Source: SZUA-309 sp965232595
Lineage (GTDB): Bacteria > Pseudomonadota > Gammaproteobacteria > Pseudomonadales > Azotimanducaceae
Length of the DNA: 64,000 nt
Direction: 5' to 3'
Assembly (NCBI GenBank): GCA_965232595.1
Contig: OZ246983.1
Location: 3,162,001-3,226,000 of the forward strand
The notes under the pieces: model-generated
Seen by the model: the letters and a program-made list of their open reading frames with translations, nothing else
Database searches by the model: none
Told to the model about the DNA's origin: nothing
Part shown: piece after piece, positions 51,933-61,306 of the stretch
How positions within the stretch are numbered: position 1 is the stretch's first letter
Layout: the number at the start of each line of letters is the position of its first letter
Made by a program: the position numbers and the translations under genes

Positions 51933-53069
51933 ATGAGCGACGAAGGCATCGGAAGCGAGAGCAGCGCCGCGCTGCGGCAGCTGTTCTCGCAGGACATGCT
52001 CGATGTTCTGGTCAAGGTAGGGCTGATCGCGCTGATGGCGGCCGTGTGTTTCCGGATCTTCGCGCCGTTCATGAACCTGCTGCTCTGGGGGCTGATCCTC
52101 GGGGTGGCCCTGTACCCGCTGCAGCAGAAGATTGCCGGCGGGCCGGAGGGCAAACAGGGCCGGGCTGCCACCCTGCTGGTGCTCGGCACCATCCTCCTGC
52201 TGGGTGCGCCCACGGTCATGCTGGCGAGCTCGTTCGCTACCCACATCTACGACGTGGTCGAGGCATTCAGAACGAATCAGGTCGAAGTGCCCGTTCCTGC
52301 CGACAGCGTCGCCGACTGGCCGTTCATCGGTGAGCAGGTGTTCGCGGCCTGGAGCGCCGCGGCCGCCGATCTGCCGGCCTATCTGGAGACGCTGCAGCCG
52401 CAACTGGGCGAGTTGTCTGCGAAAGTTCTCGCGTCGGCGGCAGGCGCCATGGGCAACGTGCTGTTCTTCGTCGGCGCGCTCATCGTCGCCGGCATCGTGA
52501 TGGCGTTCGGTCAGAGTGGGGGTGCAGCGACGGAGCGGATCTTATGCAAGCTGACCACTGTTCAACACGGTCCGCGGCTGCATCAGCTCATTACCGCCAC
52601 CATTCGCTCGGTCGCGACGGGTGTCATCGGCGTCGCCTTCATTCAGGCGATACTGCTTGGCTTCGGCTTCGTGCTCGCAGGTATTCCGGCGGCAGGCCTG
52701 CTCGCCATCATCGTCATGATCGTCGGCATCATCCAGCTGCCAGCGGCCCTGATCTCACTGCCGGCCATCGGCTACATCTGGTGGGCGGGTGGAGACACCA
52801 CGATGAATATCGTCTGGTCGATTTACCTGTTGGTTGCAGGCATGGCGGACAACGTGCTCAAGCCCATGCTGCTGGGGCGTGGCGTCGAAGCGCCGATGCC
52901 GGTCATTCTGATCGGCGCGCTGGGTGGCATGGTGTCAGCCGGCATCGTCGGGCTGTTCACCGGCGCGGTGGCATTGGCGGTTGGCTACCAGCTGTTCATG
53001 GACTGGGTGAACCAGCCTGACCCGGAAGTGGATACCGCGGCTTCTGCTGAAGAGGCGCCCGCCGGCTGA
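51933..53069 (+). CDS. AI-2E transporter family (PerM/UPF0118) membrane protein
   Basis: 378 residues behind AAGGAGAGGAG. Typical helix pairs with MNLLLWGLILGVALYPLQQKI, a large soluble loop, and the C-terminal LIVMIVGIIQLPAALISLP...MADNVLKPMLLGRGVEAPMPVILIGALGGMVS signature. Some relatives export AI-2, others move different small molecules or ions; the substrate is unknown. It begins 48 bp after the antiporter gene. Confidence 0.9.
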   Translation: MSDEGIGSESSAALRQLFSQDMLDVLVKVGLIALMAAVCFRIFAPFMNLLLWGLILGVALYPLQQKIAGGPEGKQGRAATLLVLGTILLLGAPTVMLASSFATHIYDVVEAFRTNQVEVPVPADSVADWPFIGEQVFAAWSAAAADLPAYLETLQPQLGELSAKVLASAAGAMGNVLFFVGALIVAGIVMAFGQSGGAATERILCKLTTVQHGPRLHQLITATIRSVATGVIGVAFIQAILLGFGFVLAGIPAAGLLAIIVMIVGIIQLPAALISLPAIGYIWWAGGDTTMNIVWSIYLLVAGMADNVLKPMLLGRGVEAPMPVILIGALGGMVSAGIVGLFTGAVALAVGYQLFMDWVNQPDPEVDTAASAEEAPAG

Positions 53070-53089
53070 CCGGTTCCGTTGCGCAACTG

Positions 53090-54625
53090 ATGAGTAAGCT
53101 GTTCTCGCGCCGGATACTGCCTGGGCTGTTGCTGCTGGTTCTAACCGGCGGTTGCGTCACGCTCGGCCCGGACTACGAAGAACCGGATGTTGCCTGGCTG
53201 CAGGACTGGCAGACCGATCTCTACGGTCAGGTGGCCTCTGAAGCCGAGCGCGCCGAGGCGGATCTCAGCTTCTGGTGGCAACTTTTCGATGACCCGGTGC
53301 TGAGCGATCTGGTGCTCGAGGCACGCCAGCACAGCCCGACCATGCAGCTGGCCGGGCTTGCGGTGCTGGAAAGCCGGGCGGTGTCCGGCATCGCCAACGC
53401 CGCCCGCTATCCTCAGGTCCAGCAGGTTACGGGCAGCGCCACCTCGGTGACCTCCGGAGAAACCGGTTCCGGCGAAAGTGACAGCTTCGGGGACTACGGG
53501 CTGGCGTTCGGGATCGGCTGGGAAGTGGACTTCTGGGGCAAGTTCCGGCGCAGCATCGAATCTGCGGATGCAGCTTTCTTCGCCTCCATCGCCAACCAGC
53601 AGAACGTCCAGGTGCTGCTGGCGTCCCAGGTGGCGAGCCTCTACTACGGCTATCTGTCCACGAAGCTGAGGATCGAGATCGCCGAGCGCAACGCGGAGAT
53701 TCAGAAGCGCAGCTTCGAGATCACTGAAGAGCTCTACAACAGTGGCCAGGAGTCGGAGCTCGATCTGCAGCAGGCGAAGACCCAGTACCTGTCCACGCTG
53801 GCGGCCGTGCCGAACCTGGAGATCACCCTGGTCGCCACCAAGAACGCGCTGGCTGCGCTGCTGGGCAGGCAGCCAGGTGACGTCCCGGAGCTCGACAACG
53901 TGCCGGAAGATCTGCCGCTCGTGGAGCCGCAAACGCTCACCGACATCCCTGCAAACCTGCTGGTCAGGCGGCCGGACATCCGGGCCGGCGCCTGGGTGGT
54001 GGCGGCGCAGTCCGCGCAGATCGGCGTGGCCAAGGCAGACTACTACCCCGCAATCAACCTGATCGGCTCCCTGGGTCTGAGCGGCAACACGATATCGAGC
54101 GACAGCACCAGCCTGGTAGCCGGTTCCGCCTTCACCTGGAACGTCTTCGACTATGGCCTGATTGGCAACAACGTCCGCCTGCAGGACGCGCGCCTGCAGC
54201 AGGCTATCGTCAGCTACCAGAACAGCGTCCTGCAGGCGGCCGCCGAGATCGACGACGCGGCCATCAACGTGGTGAAAACCCACGAGCGAAAAGAGATCCT
54301 CCACGAAACCGTGCTGGCAGCAACCCGCTCCCTGGAGATCGCCAGAACCCGCTACCAGGAAGGGTACGCGGACTTCCAGCGGGTGCTCGACGCGCAGCGG
54401 ACGCTGTTCTCGCAGACGGAGATTGAGCTGATCAATCGGGCCAATCACGTGACCGCGGTGGTTTCTCTTTATCGCGCCCTGGGCGGTGGCTGGCTGGAGA
54501 TGTCCGTGGATGAGTTGATCCCTGAAGAGATGCGGGAGCAGATGCGGACCAGAACGAAGTGGGGCGATCTCCTGGACGCGCCGCTGCCGACCGGCGTGGA
54601 GCGTCCGGTCGAGAAGACGGAATGA
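53090..54625 (+). CDS. outer-membrane efflux lipoprotein, NodT/TolC family
   Basis: 511 residues with lipobox LTGGC at about 18-22. Two OEP repeats form the channel: GFGIGWEVDFWGKFRRSIESADAAFFAS and the second EIDDAAINVVKTHERKEILHETV...TRYQEGYADFQRVLDAQRTLF. The motif VRRPDIRAGAWVVAAQSAQIGVAKADYYPAI is standard for NodT proteins. It is the outer-membrane exit of the tripartite pump encoded with the two following genes. Confidence 0.92.
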   Translation: MSKLFSRRILPGLLLLVLTGGCVTLGPDYEEPDVAWLQDWQTDLYGQVASEAERAEADLSFWWQLFDDPVLSDLVLEARQHSPTMQLAGLAVLESRAVSGIANAARYPQVQQVTGSATSVTSGETGSGESDSFGDYGLAFGIGWEVDFWGKFRRSIESADAAFFASIANQQNVQVLLASQVASLYYGYLSTKLRIEIAERNAEIQKRSFEITEELYNSGQESELDLQQAKTQYLSTLAAVPNLEITLVATKNALAALLGRQPGDVPELDNVPEDLPLVEPQTLTDIPANLLVRRPDIRAGAWVVAAQSAQIGVAKADYYPAINLIGSLGLSGNTISSDSTSLVAGSAFTWNVFDYGLIGNNVRLQDARLQQAIVSYQNSVLQAAAEIDDAAINVVKTHERKEILHETVLAATRSLEIARTRYQEGYADFQRVLDAQRTLFSQTEIELINRANHVTAVVSLYRALGGGWLEMSVDELIPEEMREQMRTRTKWGDLLDAPLPTGVERPVEKTE

Positions 54626-54638
54626 GCGAGAAAAAGCA

Positions 54639-55784
54639 ATGAGCGAGCCAGAAGCCAACCCGAAATCGGACGCTAACGACAGCCCCCCTCCGCCGGAGGA
54701 CGGCGCAGCGTCCGCCACCAGAAAGGGCGGCAGCGTGGTATTGCTTGTCATCATCATCAGCCTCGCCTGGTACCTGCTGGCCGACCGCTACACGCCTTAC
54801 ACCTCCCAGGCTCGGGTGCAGGGGTACGTGGTTGGCGTGGCGCCGAAAGTGTCCGGCGTGGTGACTGAGGTATTCGTGCGCAACAACCAGGAGGTGGAGG
54901 CGGAGGAACAGCTGTTCCAGATCGACACCTCCCAGTACGAGATCGCGCTGGAGAAGGCGCGATCGGATCTCGAAAGCGCGCAGCGGCAGGTGGACGCCGG
55001 CACCGCGACCGTGGAGTCTGCGCGGGCGGCGTTGCGCTCGGCCGAGGCCAACGAGGTGAAAGCGAGAAAAGACCTGGACCGGCTGACCCGGTTGCGCGAG
55101 CAGGATCCCGGCACGATCTCGGTCCGTCGGCTCGAGCAGTCGCAGGCCTCCCTCGACTCGGCGGTAGCAAGGGTCGCCAAGGCCGAATCGGACATACAGG
55201 CCGCCATCGAGCAGAAGGGTGGTGAGGACGACGCGGACAACGCCATTCTGAAGTCCGCCCGGTCAGCGGTGGAAAAGGCGGAGCTCGATCTGGCCAACAC
55301 GCTCGTTCGGGCCAGCGCTGCCGGTCGCATCACTGATCTGCAGACGGACGTGGGCCTCTACGCGGGGACGGGCACACCGGTGCTCACCCTGATCTCGGTC
55401 AGCGACGTCTGGATCAACGCCGCGTTCACCGAAAACAACCTGGGGCATATGCAGGAGGGAGGCGAGGTGGCCATTCTCTTCGATTCGATCCCCGGATCGG
55501 TTTTTTCCGGCACGGTGCGCACCATCGGGCTCGGCGTCAGCGCCGGCAGTGAGCATCCTCCGGGTACCCTGCCGGCGATTCAGAACAACCGGGACTGGCT
55601 GCGGCAGGCGCAACGGTTTCCGGTGCTGATCGACATCGACCGGTCGCAGTTCGGCGAGCTCGACGGTCACCTGCGGATAGGCGGTCAGGTATCGGTAGTG
55701 TCCTACTCGGAAGGCAGCGGGTTTCTTAACCTGCTTGGCGCGCTCTACATCCGCTTCATGAGCTGGCTGGCCTATGCCTACTGA
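54639..55784 (+). CDS. HlyD-family membrane fusion protein
   Basis: 381 residues. One N-terminal helix (about 31-47, LLVIIISLAWYLLA), a barrel-sandwich/lipoyl half (GYVVGVAPKVSGVVTEVFVRNNQEVEAEEQLFQID), a long coiled-coil hairpin (about 100-210) and the beta-barrel TLVRASAAGRITDLQTDVGLYAGTGTPVLTLISVSDVWINAAFTENN. The AaeA/EmrA-like layout bridges the inner pump to the NodT channel. Confidence 0.92.
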   Translation: MSEPEANPKSDANDSPPPPEDGAASATRKGGSVVLLVIIISLAWYLLADRYTPYTSQARVQGYVVGVAPKVSGVVTEVFVRNNQEVEAEEQLFQIDTSQYEIALEKARSDLESAQRQVDAGTATVESARAALRSAEANEVKARKDLDRLTRLREQDPGTISVRRLEQSQASLDSAVARVAKAESDIQAAIEQKGGEDDADNAILKSARSAVEKAELDLANTLVRASAAGRITDLQTDVGLYAGTGTPVLTLISVSDVWINAAFTENNLGHMQEGGEVAILFDSIPGSVFSGTVRTIGLGVSAGSEHPPGTLPAIQNNRDWLRQAQRFPVLIDIDRSQFGELDGHLRIGGQVSVVSYSEGSGFLNLLGALYIRFMSWLAYAY

Positions 55785-55821
55785 GCCGCTCGTAGTGCTG
55801 GCAGGAAGGAGCTAGGCGGCC

Positions 55822-56853
55822 ATGCCGGTGCAGGCTCGACGCGTCTTCCGGCTGGGATTCACCGTCGCCATCACCCTGGCGCTCAGCTACGGCATGGCGC
55901 TGGATCTGCCGTTTATCGCGCCGCTGTTTGCACTGCTCCTGACGGCGAACCCGGGGCCGCCGATGCCGGCCAAGCAGCTGCTCGTGCTCGTCGTTCTGGT
56001 CGCCGGCATCCTGGCGCTCGGCCTGCTGCTCATTCGCCCGCTGGAGTATTACCCCCTGACGGCCGTGCTTGTGGTCACCTGCGGGATCTTCATTGCCAGC
56101 TACATGACCGTGAACCTGGGCAAAGGTCAGGTCGCCACCTTCCTGATCGTCGCGCTGACCCTGATTTCCTCCGTTGGCACGCTGGGCTGGACCGCCGCGG
56201 TGGCGCTGATCGACAGCGTTGCGCTGGGCCTGGTCTTCGCCATCGTCTGCCAGTGGGTGGTTTACCCGTTCTTTCCTGAAGACGCTGCCAGCCCGGCGCC
56301 GGAACCCGCTCCCGCATCACCGGACCAGAGCGCCTGGACTGCCCTCCGGGCGACCGCCATCATCCTCCCGGTGTTTCTCTTGACGCTGACCAACCCCACT
56401 GCCTACGCGCCCATCGTCATGAAGTCCGTCTCCCTCGGTCAGCAGGCTTCCACGGTCAGCGCCCGTACGGCAGGGGTGGAGTTGCTGGGCTCTACGTTTC
56501 TCGGTGGCTGCTTCGCGCTGCTGATCTGGTTTGCCCTGGGGCTGTCAGTGACTCTGTGGATGTACTCGCTGTGGATCCTGCTGTTCGTGATCTACCTCGG
56601 GGCAAAAATTTACGCCATCTCGCCGAGCCGTTACGCCGCCAGCTTCTGGTCGAACGTCGGGGTAACCGCCCTGATTCTGCTCGGCTCCGCGGTGCAGGAC
56701 ACAGAGACCGGTAAGGACGTTTACACGGCGTTCGCCGTGCGCATGGGGCTGTTCGTCGCGGTGACCTGTTATGCCTGGTTCGCCATCGATCAACTCGAGC
56801 GGTACCGAGCGCGAAGACTGGCGCAGAGAGCGCCTCTCCGGAGTGAGCCATGA
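55822..56853 (+). CDS. DUF2955 (FUSC/AaeB-related) inner-membrane pump protein
   Basis: 343 residues with about 10 helices. Strongly hydrophobic N-terminal half (FTVAITLALSYGMALDLPFIAPLFALLLTAN) and a repeat after a proline/glutamate-rich loop (PEPAPASPD, about 155-165), as in DUF2955 proteins, distant relatives of the aromatic-acid exporter AaeB. Encoded with an OMF and an HlyD protein, it completes a tripartite efflux system, possibly for aromatic or other organic acids. Confidence 0.85.
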   Translation: MPVQARRVFRLGFTVAITLALSYGMALDLPFIAPLFALLLTANPGPPMPAKQLLVLVVLVAGILALGLLLIRPLEYYPLTAVLVVTCGIFIASYMTVNLGKGQVATFLIVALTLISSVGTLGWTAAVALIDSVALGLVFAIVCQWVVYPFFPEDAASPAPEPAPASPDQSAWTALRATAIILPVFLLTLTNPTAYAPIVMKSVSLGQQASTVSARTAGVELLGSTFLGGCFALLIWFALGLSVTLWMYSLWILLFVIYLGAKIYAISPSRYAASFWSNVGVTALILLGSAVQDTETGKDVYTAFAVRMGLFVAVTCYAWFAIDQLERYRARRLAQRAPLRSEP

Positions 56854-57278
56854 ATATCCTGATAGGCGTCATCGTCATGATTCTCTGCCTGATGCTGCAG
56901 GCGGTGCTGGCCAGCCTGGCCATTCATTACTACGGCAGCCGCAGAGATCTTGTGGTGGGCAGCGGCCCTATCAGAAGCCTGCAGGTGATCGTTGCGGTCA
57001 TGCTGCTGCTGCTGGCCGGCAACTTCGCGCAGATTGCCATCTGGGCGGCACTGTTCCAGATGCTCGGCGAGTTCGAGGAGTTTTCCCTCGCCTTCTACCA
57101 CTCGGCAGTCAACTTCGCCACGCTCGGCTACGGCGACATCGTCATGAGCGAGGAACATCGCCTGCTCGGACCGCTGCAGGCGGTGAATGGGGTGCTGATG
57201 ATCGGTGTCTCCACGGCTGTACTCATGGCTGCCCTGCAGGATGCGCTTCGGGCGAAGCTCGATGGCGACGCAGGGTGA
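56850..57278 (+). CDS. two-pass potassium channel-like protein
   Basis: 142 residues starting within the stop of the DUF2955 gene (ATGA). Helices at about 5-27, 42-66 and 100-125; between the last two lies the filter ATLGYGD in a P-loop (HSAVNFATLGYGDIVMSEEHRLL), matching the K+ selectivity signature TxGYGD. Possibly a K+ leak channel partnered with the antiporter and pump genes upstream. Confidence 0.88.
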   Translation: MNILIGVIVMILCLMLQAVLASLAIHYYGSRRDLVVGSGPIRSLQVIVAVMLLLLAGNFAQIAIWAALFQMLGEFEEFSLAFYHSAVNFATLGYGDIVMSEEHRLLGPLQAVNGVLMIGVSTAVLMAALQDALRAKLDGDAG

Positions 57279-57321
57279 CCCTGCCTGCCGATAAGCCGGG
57301 CGGCCTGCGGCCTCTGTGGGA

Positions 57322-57327
57322 TAGAAT
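57322..57327 (+). promoter_or_regulatory. possible -10 element before the aminotransferase gene
   Basis: TAGAAT, five of six matches to TATAAT, 39 bp upstream of the ATG. The sequence CTGTGGGATAG around it also occurs at 14275-14285 ahead of arsC. -35 unclear. Confidence 0.3.
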
Positions 57328-57366
57328 CCGACCTCCAGTGGTTCTGGCCTCCTAGAGGAAGTCTCC

Positions 57367-58701
57367 ATGTCCGAATCTGCCAACAACACCTTGTCCAGAG
57401 ACGAGCTCGAAGCCTTCTGGATGCCCTACACGGGCAACCGCCACTTCAAGGAAGACCCGCGGCTGATTGCCGGCGCTGCAGGCACCGAGCTGATCGATGT
57501 GGATGGCCGCAGGGTGTTTGATGGTCTCTCCGGGCTCTGGTGCACGCCGTATGGGCACGGCCGGCGGGAGATCGCGGAGGCGGTGGCCGGGCAGCTGACC
57601 CGGCTCGACTACGCGCCGCCGTTCCAGTTCGGCCACCCGCAGGCATTCGAGCTGGCGAACCGGTTGACTGCCATGGCGCCTGACGGGCTGGACTACGCCT
57701 TCCTGGTGAACTCCGGTTCCGAGGCGGCGGACACCTCGTTGAAGATGGCTCGCGCCTACTGGCGCCTCAAAGGCCAGCCGGAAAAAACCAAGCTCATCGG
57801 TCGGGCCCGCTCGTACCATGGGGTGAATCTGGGCGGCACCAGCCTGGGTGGCATCGGCCCTAACCGCAAGCTGTACGGGCAACTCATCGATGCCGATCAC
57901 CTGCCGCACACCGTGCTCCCGGAAAACGCCTTCAGCCGCGGCGAGCCGGATAAAGGGGCGGAGCTGGCCGATGCGCTGGAAGACCTGGTGGCGCTGCATG
58001 ATGCGAGCAACATCGCCGCGGTCATCGTCGAGCCCATGGCGGGCTCCGCCGGCGTGCTGCCGCCGCCAAAGGGTTACCTCAAGCGCCTGCGGGAGCTCTG
58101 CGACGCTCACGACATCCTGCTCATCTTCGACGAGGTGATCACCGGCTTCGGCCGCCTCGGCGAGCCGTTCGCCGCTGATTTTTTCGGGGTGACGCCGGAC
58201 ATCATGAACCTGGCCAAGATCCTGACCAACGGCAACGTGCCTATGGGTGCGGTGCTGGCCCGGTCGGAGATCTACCAGACCTTCATGGAGAACGCCGGGC
58301 CGGACTATGCCATCGAGTTTCCGCACGGCTACACCTACTCGGCGCACCCGCTGGCCTGCGCGGCGGCGCTGGCCTGTCTAGACATTTTCGAGAAAGACGA
58401 TATGGCAGGCAGGGTGCGGGCGCTGGCCCCCCACTTCGAGAACGCGCTGCACGGGCTGAAGCAGCTGCCGTTCGTCACGGACATCCGCAACCTTGGTCTT
58501 GCCGGGGCGATCCAGATTGAGCCCTATCCAGGCGAGCCGGCCCGGCGACCGTTCGAGCTCTCGCTCGAGCTCTGGAAGAAGGGCGTGTACGTCCGTTGCG
58601 GCGGCGACACGCTGCAGTTTGCGCCGCCCTACATCTCGACGCCGGAAGAGATCGATCGGCTGTTTGCCATCACCGCCGAGGTGCTCGAAGAAGCAGTCTG
58701 A
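57367..58701 (+). CDS. class-III omega-amino acid:pyruvate aminotransferase
   Basis: 444 residues. PLP fold-type I, class III: NSGSEAADTSLKMARAY binds the phosphate, ARSYHGVN, the IFDEVITGFGRLGEPFAA aspartate segment and PLP lysine K284 in NLAKILTNGN. The closest known activity is beta-alanine or other omega-amino acid transfer to pyruvate, giving the semialdehyde and alanine. A free-standing gene, 88 bp from the channel gene. Confidence 0.9.
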   Translation: MSESANNTLSRDELEAFWMPYTGNRHFKEDPRLIAGAAGTELIDVDGRRVFDGLSGLWCTPYGHGRREIAEAVAGQLTRLDYAPPFQFGHPQAFELANRLTAMAPDGLDYAFLVNSGSEAADTSLKMARAYWRLKGQPEKTKLIGRARSYHGVNLGGTSLGGIGPNRKLYGQLIDADHLPHTVLPENAFSRGEPDKGAELADALEDLVALHDASNIAAVIVEPMAGSAGVLPPPKGYLKRLRELCDAHDILLIFDEVITGFGRLGEPFAADFFGVTPDIMNLAKILTNGNVPMGAVLARSEIYQTFMENAGPDYAIEFPHGYTYSAHPLACAAALACLDIFEKDDMAGRVRALAPHFENALHGLKQLPFVTDIRNLGLAGAIQIEPYPGEPARRPFELSLELWKKGVYVRCGGDTLQFAPPYISTPEEIDRLFAITAEVLEEAV

Positions 58702-58765
58702 GCGGGCTTGCCAGGAGGGGTTGGAGGCTTGATCCTGACTGCCTACTTCCCTGTCTGGACTCGGC

Positions 58766-59800
58766 ATGACATCTCTGACCCGTGCTGCTCAAGCGGTTCT
58801 CTTTCTCACGCATGCGCTGCTCAACTGCGAGGCGTTCGGCAAGTACGACGACGTCCTCTTCCTGAAAAACGGCGACCGCATCTCCGGCGACGTCAAGGAG
58901 CTCTCGAAAGACATGCTCCGCTACAAGACGGACTCGCTGGGCACGATCTACGTACGCTGGGACGATATTCAGTCCATCGAGACCGAGAAGTTTCTGCGCA
59001 TCGAGCTGAAAAGCGGCCGCCGGGTCGTCGGCACGCTGGGGCGGGCGGACGCGCCGGAGCAGCTGACCATCTCCACCCGACGTGAAGACGAGCGTGTTTA
59101 CTTCGACGAGCTCATTGCCTTCGTGCCGCTGAAGCTGCGCCGTGACTGGATCGATCGTATCGAGGGTGGGGTGAAGTTCGGGCTGAACGGCACCAAAGGC
59201 TCGAACACCCTGCAGTGGAACCTGGGCGCAAACGCGCTCTACAGAGGAGAAGACTGGGAGATCAGCTCACGCTGGGACTCCATCGTCACGGACAAGAGTG
59301 ACGACACCACCACCGAGCGCATCAACTTCATCAACACCTATCGGAAGCTGCTGAGCAATCGCTGGTTCTGGTCGGCGCTGCTCGGCTACGAGCGCAACGA
59401 CGAGCTCGGTATCGAGAACAGGTACAGCGGTGGTGGTGGCGTCGGCCGCTTCCTGATTCGATCGAACAGTTTTGAGTTCCTGCTCTCAGGAGGTCTGCTG
59501 GCCAGCCGGGAGTTCCGTACCGACACCGCGAACTCCCAGCTGGAGGCCTACGCCACTGGCTCCCTGGCCTGGTTCAAGCATCGGTTTCCGAAGACGGATA
59601 TCCGTACGGACATCACCGTGTTGCCGAGCCTGACGGACTCCGGCCGGGTGCGGACGAACTGGGACATTTCGGTAGCCCGGGAAATCATCGAGGATCTGAA
59701 CCTCGATCTGTCCGTTTACTACACCACGGACAACAAGTCGCCGGACGAAGCGGGTCGGGACGACTGGGGCGTCGTGACCTCGATCGCGTATACCTTCTGA
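58766..59800 (+). CDS. DUF481 outer-membrane beta-barrel-like protein
   Basis: 344 residues with a probable signal peptide (about 1-24). An N-terminal SH3-like LKNGDRISGDVKEL and LKSGRRVVGTLGR segment is followed by amphipathic strands in a DUF481 barrel (GGVKFGLNGTKGSNTLQWNLGANALYRGEDWEISSRWDS), ending TSIAYTF with a terminal phenylalanine suited to BAM assembly. Function unknown; the family are salt-induced-type outer-membrane proteins. Converges with crtZ, 15 bp apart. Confidence 0.87.
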   Translation: MTSLTRAAQAVLFLTHALLNCEAFGKYDDVLFLKNGDRISGDVKELSKDMLRYKTDSLGTIYVRWDDIQSIETEKFLRIELKSGRRVVGTLGRADAPEQLTISTRREDERVYFDELIAFVPLKLRRDWIDRIEGGVKFGLNGTKGSNTLQWNLGANALYRGEDWEISSRWDSIVTDKSDDTTTERINFINTYRKLLSNRWFWSALLGYERNDELGIENRYSGGGGVGRFLIRSNSFEFLLSGGLLASREFRTDTANSQLEAYATGSLAWFKHRFPKTDIRTDITVLPSLTDSGRVRTNWDISVAREIIEDLNLDLSVYYTTDNKSPDEAGRDDWGVVTSIAYTF

Positions 59801-59815
59801 TTCCAGCCTGAAGGG

Positions 59816-60322
59816 TTAAGCGGTGCGGGACTGGGAGCCTTCAGCGGCTGCCCTCTCAGCCTCAATGGCCTTCATCTGCGCGCGCAGCACCGGAACCGGC
59901 GGCGCGTAGACGAAGCCGAAAGATACGGCGCCTTCTTTCTCTTCCAGCGCGTGGTGCAGCCGGTGGGCATGGACGATGCGCTGCATGTATTTGCTCTTCG
60001 GCCGCCACTCGTGATGGATGCGTCGATGCACGATCACGTCGTGGAAGCCGAAGTAGATGACGCCATAGCCGGCCACGCCGAGGCCCATCCACAGCGCCCA
60101 GGGGTAGCCGTTGGTGCCGAACCAGATCAGCAGAATAGACGGGATGGCGAAGATGAAGGCGTAGAGGTCGTTGAGCTCGAACAGGCCTTCGCGCGGGCGA
60201 TGATGGGACTCGTGAAGAAACCAGCCGAAGCCGTGCATGACGTACTTGTGCGCGAAGTAGGCCACGGCCTCCATGAATGCCAGGGCGCCAAAAAAGCAGA
60301 GTGCGTTGATCAGAATGTTCAA
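59816..60322 (-). CDS. crtZ: beta-carotene 3-hydroxylase
   Basis: 168 residues from a TTG at 60322. Di-iron histidine boxes HKYVMHG, HESHHRPRE and HRIHHEW...HAHRLHH in a short protein of the CrtZ size. It hydroxylates both beta-ionone rings of beta-carotene to give zeaxanthin, in the membrane. It is the second gene of a pair with crtE (39 bp gap). The start lacks a strong ribosome site. Confidence 0.93.
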   Translation of the reverse strand: MNILINALCFFGALAFMEAVAYFAHKYVMHGFGWFLHESHHRPREGLFELNDLYAFIFAIPSILLIWFGTNGYPWALWMGLGVAGYGVIYFGFHDVIVHRRIHHEWRPKSKYMQRIVHAHRLHHALEEKEGAVSFGFVYAPPVPVLRAQMKAIEAERAAAEGSQSRTA

Positions 60323-60361
60323 AGTGCCGGTACCTGATGGGGGGTCGCGTTGCGGGCGCGA

Positions 60362-61306
60362 TTATACGCCGACGCCAGCCTGTCGTGCCTGACCGGGATC
60401 AACCTGACCCTGATAGGCCTGCAGGACCAGGTTGAGAAAGGCGGCGAAGGGCTCCTGGTTGATGCCCGCAGGCTCGAGGGCGGCCAGCGCGTCGGACAAT
60501 TCCTGATCGGCTTTCGCTTCCGCTTCGTCCAGGCTCATGATCGCGGCGTAAGTCTGCTTGCCGAGATCCGCACCCGCATCCTTGCCCGTGGCGCTGCTGG
60601 CGCCCACCGCATCGAGCAGGTCGTCTAGAATCTGGAAAGCGAGCCCGGCGTGGGTGCCGAAGGCCCGCAGCGGCGCCAGGGCGTCTCTTTCGAGGCCGGC
60701 GATTCGGGCCCCTGCCTCCAGGCAGAGCACAAAGAGCGCGCCGGTTTTCTGGTACTGAAGCTGTGCCAGCGCTTCCGCGTCGGCGTGATCGTTGAGCTCT
60801 CGCAGGTCTTTTTCCTGGCCCGCGCAGAGCCCTTCGGTGCCGATGGACAGCGACAGCGCGTTGACCAGGTCGACCTTCACCTCAGGAGCCAGTCGGGGAT
60901 CTCTGCCGATCAGGCCGAAGGCATCGCTGATCAGCGTGATGCCGCCGAGAATGGCGATGTCTTCGCCATGGGCGATGTGGTTGGCTGGCTTGCCGCGTCG
61001 CTGACTGGCGTTGTCCATGCTGGGCAGGTCGTCAATCATCAACGACGCGGTGTGCACCATCTCGATCGCGCAGGCAGCGTCCACAGCATCCATTGCCCGA
61101 CCGCCGAGTGCTTCAGCGGTCAGGACAGTGATCAGCGGGCGCAGCCGCTTGCCGCCATCGAGCAGGCTGTAACGTATGGACTGCTTCAGACGGGGGGCCG
61201 ATCCGGTGACCGCGGGGGCGATCTCTGCCAGGCGATTCTCGATCTGGTCGCGAATTCCTGCGAACTGCTCCGGATAATTCGGCGTATCCGGTTTTGCCTC
61301 ACTCAA
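60362..61306 (-). CDS. crtE: geranylgeranyl/farnesyl diphosphate synthase
   Basis: 314 residues from a TTG at 61306, with GGAGAGG about ten bases upstream; an alternative TTG at 61369 would add 21 non-conserved residues. The short-chain prenyltransferase motifs are present: LLDGGKRLRPL, first aspartate-rich DDLPSMD, EGLCAGQEKDL, and second DDLLD. With the rest of the crt genes the product is most likely GGPP; an FPP synthase (IspA) cannot be excluded because residues before the first Asp box decide chain length. Its upstream region holds several short repeats. Confidence 0.88.
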   Translation of the reverse strand: MSEAKPDTPNYPEQFAGIRDQIENRLAEIAPAVTGSAPRLKQSIRYSLLDGGKRLRPLITVLTAEALGGRAMDAVDAACAIEMVHTASLMIDDLPSMDNASQRRGKPANHIAHGEDIAILGGITLISDAFGLIGRDPRLAPEVKVDLVNALSLSIGTEGLCAGQEKDLRELNDHADAEALAQLQYQKTGALFVLCLEAGARIAGLERDALAPLRAFGTHAGLAFQILDDLLDAVGASSATGKDAGADLGKQTYAAIMSLDEAEAKADQELSDALAALEPAGINQEPFAAFLNLVLQAYQGQVDPGQARQAGVGV

